From Paralichthys olivaceus (taxonomy: Eukaryota; Chordata; Actinopteri; Pleuronectiformes; Paralichthyidae): 64,000 nt of DNA. A program made the translations under genes and the position numbers. The stretch covers positions 16,893,501 to 16,957,500 of the forward strand of contig NC_091110.1 of assembly GCF_024713975.1 (NCBI RefSeq), written 5' to 3'. The notes below the pieces were generated by a model. It saw nothing but the letters and a program-made list of their open reading frames with translations. It ran no database searches and was not told where the DNA came from. This document shows, in pieces, positions 16,916 through 29,300 of the stretch (within the stretch, counting starts at the first letter, position 1; each line of letters opens with the position of its first letter).

Positions 16916-17082
16916 TTTTCACTTTATCTGTAAAGACCAAAATAAACCAGATATTTAAATTAATCTCATATCATCTTGTTTGTTATTATTAATAATAAAA
17001 ATAAATTACTGCTTCTGTTATTTAAAGCATTTGTACAAAGGTTTGCTACTGTTGCGTTCAGGGTTTTGTGCTCACTCCGGTT

Positions 17083-19562
<2,480 letters not shown>

Positions 19563-19903
19563 GTTGATCCTACACCAGAAGACAAATTATAATGAGTTGT
19601 TAATTAAGAGGTTTGATCGAGTTTAAACGGCCGCTGGATGTTAACTTCTCATCGGATTAACGTAAAAAACAAAAACAATTTGACCACTAAAAATAATAAG
19701 ACAACTATTTTACCATAGTAATTAATAATAGGAATTAGCTGTAAAGGGCGAACGAGGGCTTGTAGAAATCTTTACACTTTAGCAGCTTGAAGGACAATTA
19801 TAGTAAATTGCACATTTTCAAAAGGTGTTTAAAAGTTTTTGGAAGTTTCATTTTAGTTTATAAGATACTTTCACGCCTGTTTTATTAAGTTGTGGCTACT
19901 CAC

Positions 19904-20100
19904 CGTGAACGGAGCAGGTTCCAGTCCAAATTAAGAGCGTCTCAAAAAAATAGTAACGATGAAAAATAATATTACAAATATAAATATTTAATGTCCCTTC
20001 GGTGGAAAAGATGAGTGGAGGGAGAGAACGCGTCGTTAAATCCTTTCCTTCAAAGTCAGAAAAGCAAAGCAGTGTTTTAAGAAAGCATCTCACTCCGCTG
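19904..20100 (-). other. gfi1b non-coding leader exon
   Basis: A donor site (ACG then GTGAGT) ends at 19904 and can splice to the acceptor ahead of the ATG exon (exon start 19569), leaving 7 nt of leader before the start codon. The 5' limit near 20100 is a guess based on the CCAAT and GATA sites just upstream. An ATG at 20093 opens a long upstream frame (see findings). Confidence 0.5.
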
Positions 20101-20124
20101 TCTCTTTTCTCCCCTCCCTCATAT

Positions 20125-20171
20125 CCAATCAGATAATTTCACAGGGGAATCTGAGTGTGGTTTCCACCAAT
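20125..20171 (-). promoter_or_regulatory. gfi1b promoter: CCAAT boxes and GATA site
   Basis: On the plus strand CCAAT (20125-20129) is directly followed by AGATAA (20131-20136), and a second CCAAT lies at 20167-20171. There is no TATA box. NF-Y plus GATA-1 control is described for the mammalian GFI1B promoter; here the match is by motif only. Confidence 0.55.
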
Positions 20172-20174
20172 GAG

Positions 20175-21600
20175 AGGGCAGAGCTGCAGAGGGAAATTTG
20201 CCTAGAAAAACACTGGGCCTTCGCAGCAGTTATACCAAACAGCAGGTGAAGCGAAAAAGAATAATGCAATCCACAATACAAGGCGATGAATTAAACACAT
20301 TTCAATGATTCGGTCAATAAATCCATGTATTTCCAACTGATCTTGTAATAATGACTTTGCATTGAAAAACACAACATGTAACCAGCATCTACATTTTCAA
20401 TTTGAACATTGCAAAAAGGACAATGTCTACCCCCCCCAAAATCCGATCAATTATTTCCACCTAACAGTGTTTGATTTGCATGATTCAGATGTGTGTTGTG
20501 TGCAAGATTTAAACGAACATAAACAAAATAATGTGACAGTGTAGCACCTCCAAAGATACACACACCAAACCAGTCCGGGAGATTTATACTGCATCAACAT
20601 GGATGTTCAGTCAGATTTCATCCCAGCAGGCTCTAATGTCACATAACAGCTGCAGAAGAGGAGTTCCACCAGGGATCGATAGAAATAAAGTGAAATAATA
20701 ATGATTATAATTATAATCATGTGAAATCGTGTTAAATGAAAGGAGAGAAGGGGATCTACATGAGGAGAAAAAGTGCAGGTGTGCCATCTTGTGGTCTGAG
20801 TGTGTATCTTCACTGCATTTTATTTGTGTGCAGAGCTTTTTAGAGACAGGCAGAGTGAAGTTAGAAAGCTTTGTGTTCATCCCACCTGGTTTATCTGCAG
20901 CGGAGATTTAATCAGGTTTCATACATGACGTTTTCCAGAGGTCCGAAGTTGATTTTTCAAAAATACAAGCTCTGTAATTCAGCTCGATATGAAGCAGTGT
21001 GGCAACACAAACAACATCCTGCATTTACTTTGAAATAATAAAACAATCTACATGATCTGGCTGTGATTTTGACCCAAGGTTTGATCCAGTTGCTGATGAC
21101 TGTTGCAGTTTATCCGAGGACGTAGAAGAAGACATGTTGGACTCACACAGCCCCCACTGATCGTTGCATAGCACTGGTTGCTTATTTTCTATTGAAATCA
21201 ATGGTATAGTTTGTCCAAATGGCACCAAATCTGACTTTGCACTTCCCTGCACTAACGATACACATGCTAAGTGCATGTGTGGAGCTCTGCTGTCTAGTTC
21301 ACTGTATTGTCAGGCCTGCAGATTGCTCGGAATAATTTAGAGTTTAGATCGAGGCTGCAGCTGTTGCAATGAGATTTAATGTTACATGAGCAGAAAGAGA
21401 ATTTAAAGACAATATCTGGAACAACAGGAAGATAAAATGTCAGCATATTTTATGATGTGCTCTAAATCAGAGGAAGTTTTTTAAAGTCAAGCTTTTGATT
21501 TGACTCTGAAAATAGATTTATGTTTTTTGTTTCAGTTTTTTCTCAAACATTACAAACTTTATTTTTTAATTTGACAAAGAAAATGAACCTGGTGAAAAAA
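20175..21600. other. Divergent intergenic spacer between gfi1b and tsc1
   Basis: About 1.4 kb, AT-rich, with no gene. It contains a perfect 20-bp AT-rich palindrome (20701-20720). The two flanking genes are transcribed away from each other, so the stretch may hold regulatory sites of either. Confidence 0.6.
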
Positions 21601-21889
21601 TAAGACTAATTTGCGCGTGCGCTCTGAACATGTGGGTCACGCGAAACCGCATTACACTCGCTCCATCCTTCCACCAATGAGGAGACTGGAAAAACAACAT
21701 TAGCTTTGCGATAGAGCCGAAACCCCGATCGGACCCGGCGTTATTCAAACTTCTGAGTCGTTACGTGTGATTTGTGAAACTTATTTCTCATATTTTTTGC
21801 GGTAAATCCGCCGCCAAAGTTGCGGCTGCGACTCGCGGCGGCGATAACTTGTGGGATTAGTTCGTATGCAGCCCGACAGCGGAGGGTGA

Positions 21890-21956
21890 CAGCGGTGGGA
21901 TGGGCTGTGAGGTGTTCAAGATGGCGGCGCCCTGTGGAGTGCAGCTCCTCTAACAG
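21890..21956 (+). other. tsc1 non-coding leader exon
   Basis: The leader ends in CAG followed by the donor GTAAAC at 21957. The 5' end is not resolved; I place it near 21890 because the YY1-type element CAAGATGGCGGC (21917-21928) normally sits just downstream of the start site. A further leader segment (26220-26330) precedes the start codon in the first coding exon, behind a weak acceptor at 26218-26219. Other leader exons could exist in between. Confidence 0.5.
21921..21953 (+). CDS. Upstream ORF in the tsc1 leader (10 codons)
   Basis: ATG followed by ten sense codons in all (MAAPCGVQLL) and TAA, wholly inside the leader exon. The ATG is embedded in CAAGATGGCGGC, a full match to the TISU consensus (SAASATGGCGGC), an initiator element used by mRNAs with very short leaders. 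Translation is inferred; the same bases may act only as a YY1 site. Confidence 0.4.
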   Translation: MAAPCGVQLL

Positions 21957-22340
21957 GTAAACAGCTCCGATTATTCACAGCTAACGTGCTTTTCTCACAG
22001 CGAATCTCACCCCGCGGGACCCGTGGGGTCCACCGGGGGCTGTTGGGCCTCCGTCCCCGCCGTGTGACCGCGGCTGACAGGCGGGATGAACCCCGGACCG
22101 AGCGCGGGGTCGCTGCTGCCAGCTAACGTTAGCTCTCGGCGGTGGGACTGGCTTGTTTTCCGAGTGATGGGTTTTAGTGGATGTCGCTGCTCTCGAACGC
22201 CTCGTCGGGGGTTTGTACTGCGTGTTCGGTTCGCCGTGGGTCGGGTTCGCGTGGCACAGGCCGCCCGTGTGGTTTTAAGAACGGGGGGTGAAGTAAAACC
22301 CAACCCTGCCCATTGTTCTCTGCGAGTTGTTTACGACAGG

Positions 22341-22361
22341 CAGCAGCAGCAGCAGCAGCAG
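22341..22361 (+). repeat. CAG triplet repeat
   Basis: (CAG)7 in the first part of tsc1 intron 1. The polyglutamine or polyalanine frames it creates on paper are not coding. Confidence 0.9.
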
Positions 22362-22826
22362 CCAGTGGTCAGTCCGCACACAGCAGCAGCTTCTCCTGCA
22401 GCTGCCTTCACCCTGCACCTCAATCCACTGTGCCACTGTGCCACCAGGGCCTCTGTGCTTACACGACTTACACTCTGCTTCATTCCAACATTAAGATCCT
22501 CGTGCATCTCTCTGCTTTAAAACAAATATCCTGCAGCCTGACTTTGTTTTTTTCTAACTGTCATCACTCATTCGTATCCTGTTAGACATTATGGAGACAT
22601 GACCCAGTCACGTTCACATCCTCAGCCCCTCTGTGATATTAACTTTTTAACTTGTATGTATTTTAAAAGGGACGGTGTACATTCATTGACATGAGCTCAT
22701 ACACTCATTTTCATCTTGATGTTAAAAGGAGAGCAGACAATTGAAAGTAGTGATTCATTCTATGGGTTATTGTTCCAGGTTATGTGGTGATTGTGAAAAG
22801 GTACTTTTTCTAAATGTTATTCAACA

Positions 22827-22851
22827 CCCCCCCCCCCCCCCCCCCCCCCCC
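22827..22851 (+). repeat. Poly-C run
   Basis: 25 consecutive C in tsc1 intron 1; the true length is likely to be uncertain in any assembly. Confidence 0.95.
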
Positions 22852-23054
22852 TCGGTTCAGTTAGATGAACTCATTGAGTGGAGGGGGAGCCAAGCCATGA
22901 AATATTGCACAGCTCTCACTGTTGCTGTGTTCAGTCTTTCAAAATGCAAACCTGCCTGATCAGACAACAAAGTCTCTGGAATCATTTGATTATATGGTCG
23001 TAGTTTATCTACTCAGCTCTGTTTAGCACTATGCACAATATATACTGCATGGAA

Positions 23055-23330
23055 CACTTTAAACTTTTAATACAAATGTCCTCCTGCCTCGACTACTGCA
23101 ATTCATCCAGCAGTTGTCCACAGTCGGTGAAGAACGCGGCTTCAAGACTTGTTGCAAACTCTCAATGTAGAAAATACCATCTCTCCAGTCTGATCCAAAC
23201 TACAGTGGCTTCCCATCTGCAACAGAATTCACTTTAAGATTCTATTAATCACTTATTAAATCACTACATAGTCTTTCTCATCTTTATGTTTCATACATTT
23301 TAACCTCTCATTACTAATAATTTCAGATCA
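23055..23330 (+). mobile_element. Degraded LINE (L2/Rex-like) ORF2 fragment
   Basis: Translation gives SCLDYCNS, then VKNAASRLV, then a decayed HLSSLIQTTVASHLQ and, after a frame change, IHFKILLITY followed by stops. These blocks match the order of a conserved C-terminal segment of fish L2-clade reverse-transcriptase ORFs (LDYCNS - QNAAARL - LHWLP - RIHFKILL). It is broken by stops and frameshifts, so it is a dead copy lying in sense orientation in tsc1 intron 1. Both ends are ill defined. Confidence 0.72.
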
Positions 23331-26330
23331 GCGGAAATCAGTTTAATAAAAGAATAAAAACTAATCTGTATAGACTGACTGTAGTTTCATAATTTACTTT
23401 AATCAGTTTTGTTTTATTGAACAGATACAAATGAATGACAATTATTAGAAAAACAGTGTAAACACCTTTAACGCCTCAACGCAGGCTGCCTTACAAGAAT
23501 TTTGACAAAATCGAACGCAGTTAAAAATAAGCTGGCGGTCTCCTGATCTAAATTAAGGGTCCTGAGGTGGTAACACTGCTGGATCCTGTCTGTCGGGGTG
23601 AGCGGAGGACTCAGTGGTTTTCAGGGAACATGACCGGTTTCCGATTAATACAGTTTTCCACAAATGTCACGCAGCTCAGATTTTTCACGCTGCTTGTTTT
23701 GTTTTCAAACTGTTAATTTCTTTTTCAAGTTTTTGTTTTTATTCTGATATGTGATCCACAATTTTTGTCACATTTCAGAAACACTGAATATTGCCCCCTG
23801 ATAAGATAAATATAAACTTGACTTGATTTTTAACTTGGCAGCTATTTTGATAGATATGCAGTTCCCTGCATATTGCCCTATACTAAAATTCTCCACCTTA
23901 ACGGATACAGCTTCTAATTTGCAGATTGATTTGAAAACATTGAATGGATCGATTTTGCGTGTCTCACTTTATAATAATAGATTTAACACCTCTGGGTTTT
24001 GGATTGTTGGGCAGAGGAAACAAGACAAACAAGTCACCTTAGAATGCATGAAATCATGAACGGATGCTTTTCACTGTTTTGGTTTAAAAGACCAAGAGTT
24101 TAATACTTTATAACAAATACGTCTGTGAAGGCCTAGCCACGCCAAATTCTCCAAACTCATATCAGATCGCTAACTATGTCTAATTTTCTCATCAAGAAAA
24201 TGTCCTATCAAACAATGTTAAAGTAAGTGATATGAGCCTTGATCCCCACCAAAACTGAATTGGTTCTTCCTGACCCATAACACATCTTGAATCAAACCTG
24301 AAGTTACCTCGCTGACCACTGAACAGGTCAGTTAAGTTGATGCTACACATTTTTTTTAAATTGACTGACGTGGTTGTTTGTTTCTCTTATACTGCTTCAG
24401 AATATTTGCGCAGGGGAAAAGGAGCCTGTCTGTAAAAAAAGCTTGCACTGAGCCAGATGTTATTTCTACTGTGCACATGGGAGCGTTCGAGCCTCATAAA
24501 GGTTCTTTGTGTCGTCCTGAGCGTGTCCCAAACTGCCTGAGACCACACTGAGGGGGGCTCCTGTTTGTGCCACTGACCTGTCCCTGCAAGAAAGAAGCGG
24601 GTGGGGAAAAAAAAAAAAACCCACCTACATTTCAATCCACTGCCCACACCCCCGCCTCCCAGCAGCCGCATGACTGAGCAGTTAATTGATAACAGGGAGA
24701 CAATCGCGATGTGACTTCTGAGATTCAACAAACAGGGACGTGGTATTCTGGCTGTTATCATCTTGTTTTGATTTGTTGTGAGTGAGAGAAGCTCGAGGGC
24801 AGTGTCTCCATCCGACATATGACTTCAGTGGAAATTAGATCAAATATGCTGGATATCGTTTAATTCCTTCATGTCTCGTTTTCTAAATGAGCTCCTGTTA
24901 TATTGAGGGGGGGTTGGGGGGCGGGGCATGTGACTGTGTTGAAAGATTTGTTATTCTGCGCTAATGAAGTGCTAATCATCCTTTAGTGTGTTGAGTGTGT
25001 GGCCAAGGTGTTGAAATGAAGACTGATGCGATCTCCCCTGTTGGGCTCAAACACCCTGAGGATAATGACCTGCCTATCAAGATTATCTGTGCCTGTTTTT
25101 CAGATGGTGATTTGCATGACTCTGCTTTAATTCAAACTAATGACTCAGCGTTGCGCCTAAATATATTACACACAATATAAATAGACTATTAACCTGAAAT
25201 GGTAAACATGTTTTTATGCATATTCTTGGCTGTGGTTGTGATTTTAGGCCATTGATGGTAAACAGGAAGGATTGATTGGGGGTCAGATGAGGTTCAGGTC
25301 ATACACTGATCACATTTGGGAAGTTTTCCTTTGGATTTGCACGGTTGAGATTCTGCTGAAGAAATGTGTCCAGGAAAGTCTCTGGAGTGTTCAGGTGAAG
25401 GTTGGCGTCAGGGTAGTGCAGCAGGATGGAGGACTTAATTTATGACCTCCGCTGCGGAGATTGCATGTTTTTGTTCACTGCACATTAACACCAGCGTCTG
25501 CTCTTATCACCAATACCTCTTGAATCTCAATTTCTTTCCAAGTGGACATCTTTGTCTGCGTCTTCTATGTACGGCTCCACCTTTTCATCCTGATACACAC
25601 TTTTTTATCTAGTGTGTCCAAACTAACAATCACAGCATATGTTTCGCTGGTATTAGTGATGTTTACATTATGTATCTCTCATTTACACAGGCTGCAAAGT
25701 GTAAAGTTATTGTTTATAATACACATGTATATGTACATATGGCTCATATATGGGATTTGTTTACCCATGAAGAGCAAAATATGTTTTGTGAATCAAATCG
25801 AATCGAATCGTACTTTGTGTGTGAAGTTTCAAGTAAGTCGGACTCTGTGTAATCATCTCATTGATTTCAGACATTTATGGGGTCAGTGTCAATGAGTGTG
25901 TGCAATTCCACCTTCGAATGTGTTCTGGGTGATCAGATCTCAATGCATCATGGGTGAGCTCACACTCGTAGTGTGAGCTGTCCAGCGGTAATCGTATCGC
26001 CAGAGACAGATGTTAATACCTGGTCTGAAGAGGACCTTTGTCACTTAATGAAAGCAGCTCAAGGGCTCTTATGTGGTTCCTTATCAGCCACAACGTCAGG
26101 GTCTGTTTAATTAAGTTGGTCAAATGACACAAGAGTTGTAAGAATATTGGACACCAAAGATGGAATCACACAACTAATGTAATGGAAATAATCAATGAAA
26201 AATGTTTGTCATGATGCAGCGGTGCCTGGAGACCGTATCGGAGGGTGGGCCCAGGAGTCCTCCAGGCAGGCAGGGACTGACACCTTGACAGAGAGACACT
26301 GCCTCCACCTCCTGCACTGCCACCGCCACC

Positions 26331-29300
26331 ATGGCCAGGGAGCAGCCCAATGTGGGGGACCTCCTCCCACTCCTGGAGACCTCCGACCTCCACCAGCTAG
26401 AAGAGATCAGAGGCCTTATCAATGAGCAGCTGAGCACCGGTAGGACCATTTGGATTGATTTGTGTCAGCTTGTTTTGTCAATGTGGTGAGGTTAAATAAA
26501 TGAATCATTTATTTCTCCTGCTTTTCGTAAAGAGCGAGGGTCCATGCTGCTGAACGGCCTGGTGGAATACTTTTTGGAAACAAATTCTACCCAGGCCATG
26601 CATATCCTCTCCTCAGTCAGAGAGCCACATGATAAGGTGAGAGACATCACAACATAATCTTGCTCACAGGATTTAAAGTTTAAAATGAAATCAATTAATT
26701 CCAATGAAATCGCTGCTGCGAGGACATTTACTCAGATCTAACCCTGCCGCACCTCCTCCCCCGACTTCCTCACAGCACCTTCTGGACAAGATGAATGAGT
26801 GCATGACCAAGCAGGCCTGCCGACTGCCCACCCTCACCCTGCTCGGCCATGTAATCCGCAAGCAGCCGTCCTGGATCCACAAGATAGCTCGATACCCCCT
26901 GCTGCTCTCGCTGCTCAAATGCCTCAAGGTAACGGCCCAGTTATACCCAATTAAATCTCTTTGTTAGGCATTGAGAGGTTTTAGGATGAAATTAGACTCA
27001 TTTATTCAACAAATCTTCTTTTCATTGTGTGTTTTTTATCATTTTGGAGGCACATGAATTTGTCACTCGAGTTCCCACAAATTCTCTTTCGCAGACGGAC
27101 ACGGACGTAGTTGTGCTGATAACTGGAGTGCTGGTGTTGATCACTCTGCTACCCATGATCCCTCAAGCGGGGAAACAACACCTGTGGGAGTATTTTGACA
27201 TCTTCGGCCGCCTGGCATCCTGGAACCTTAAGAACCCTGGTAGGAGCCTCTATCTTTCTAACCTAATGCTAAAAAAGTAGAATAGAAAAAAGTGCTGCCC
27301 ATAGATGCACTGTATGAAAGCGGTATATAAAATCCAGATTACTTTTACACTTTGAGCCTTTTGCTTGAAAGTAACTTGCAGTATGAGTTGAATTTGTTAC
27401 GCTGGAGTTCACATTTGTGGATTTTTACACATTCAGGGCATATTTCGGAGGTTTATCTAATCCATCTGCACGCCAGCGTCTATTCCCTCTTCCACCGCCT
27501 CTACGGCATGTACCCGTGCAACTTTGTGTCCTACCTGCGATCCCACTACAGCATGAAGGAGAACATGGAAACATTTGAGGAGGTAGTAAAGGTGAGAACT
27601 TTACCCCTGCTGCTCTGCTGTGCTGCTCTTCTTGGGCAAATGATCTCTAATATTAATTTTGTGTCCAATCTTCCACTCAGCCGATGCTTGAACACGTTCG
27701 TATACATCCTGAACTGGTGACTGGAACAAAGGACCATGAGCTTGATCCCACAAGGCAAGTTGCACGCTGCTGTACCAAACTCAGTTACATCTTCTCTACT
27801 GCATGACTTTGACATATGGTGCTGTGTTTCTCTGTAGGTGGAAAAAGTATGAAATCCACGATATCGTCATCGAATGTGCCAAAGTGTCTCTAGACCCCAA
27901 GGAGGCCTCCTGTGAGGAGGGTTACGCCACCATGCCTGAGAGCTTTTACCCCCAAATCCACATGCGACCACAAGACTGCGCTTCCAGCCCCTACACAGAC
28001 CTCCACAGCAGCTATGGTCAGAAAACATGTTATATAGATATTTAGCTATTTATAAGCTGGTGCGCACATTTTATCTGCTGTTAATAATTATTTTTTTTAC
28101 ACAAATGCATGATTATCAATATACATACTTTCTTTTTTTGTTGTATAGCTCAAAACAATAAGAAATCCATTTTATTTCCCACATTAAACATTGTGTTTTC
28201 TGACTATTTTAAAACACAAACATTGAGCAGCTGTGTCCACAAGAGCACAGAAACCTGCAGCTTGCTGCCATTCGAAGATTGATCAGGCTATTTTATTTTT
28301 GACAACAGGAAGCTCTTCTTCGACCCCATTCTCAACTCCACGGCAGCCGCTACCCCCGCCCCTGTCCTTGCCCCCCTTACCAGGGACACAGCCCTCCTAC
28401 CGCAGTCCACAGACCTCCAGACGCCAGGTAAGATCATCCATAATCCGGTCAAAAGCTGTCAAAATCTTGGTTTAATACACAAGGCCGGTAAGTAACTGAT
28501 GATCAGAGGTAATACCAGAGCACCATGCCGTTAAGCTTCTGTTTGCTGCTTGCTGTCGTACACAGGGTCATGTTTACGCTTCATGTATCATCTGTCAGAT
28601 GTGGTGAGATAATTGCTCTCCTCCAGAATCCCCCACAAAGCCCTCAATTAGAGCAACCACTAACCGCCATGTTTTGCAAGGCGTGGAGAGAAAGTGGGCC
28701 GACAGACAGTTTTTGACTCATCAGAGTCGGCGAGCTGGCAGACCAGTGGGTCAAGCTTCAGGAATTACAACAAATCCTCACCCTGATTCCCCTCTGTAGA
28801 CGCCCCTGAGGGCTGGTTGCGTTGCAGATACTGTCTCCTGCTTTCTATTATTGGCCCAGTCACAAGAGGCAGGGGTCTGGGTTTGTTTATCGGTGGGACC
28901 TCGATACTGTGGCTCCATCCCCTGATTGCAACTGAGCAGACTCTGGCTGGCAAAGTGTTCATATCTGTTTTTAATTGCATGTTTTTGTCAGATTTGTGAT
29001 AACTGGGTGTTTGTGGTCTTTTTCTTTGCAGAACTCAACCTGTGAACTCAACTCTTCCTGCGGGGGGAAGGATCCTCTGTGGAGCCCCTCCTCGTTGTGT
29101 GGCATGGCCACTCCCCCTTCCTCCAGGGGCATGTCGCCCAACTTGGAGCTCTCCCACAGTGCCTCACACCTTCCCAGCCGCTTCCACTGCACATCAGGTA
29201 CAGGTTACATCATGACAAGATATTTCAACTCTGCACCAGTGGGTTTTTTTTGTGTTGCACTTGAGTGACGCTGTGGAATTTTCATTTTTGGTTGTTTTGG

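Larger units (their letters stand above)
21612..22300 (+). promoter_or_regulatory. CpG-rich tsc1 promoter
   Basis: CpG-rich, TATA-less region. Upstream are an NRF1-like site TGCGCGTGCGC (21612-21622) and a CCAAT box near 21673-21677. The CpG-dense part spans the leader exon and runs to about 22300. Housekeeping character is inferred. Confidence 0.6.

Noticed and set aside
22086..22520. 144-codon frame with polyglutamine in tsc1 intron 1
   Set aside because: It is a consequence of the CAG repeat and CpG-rich DNA, with no family resemblance, and lies between the leader and the coding exons of tsc1.
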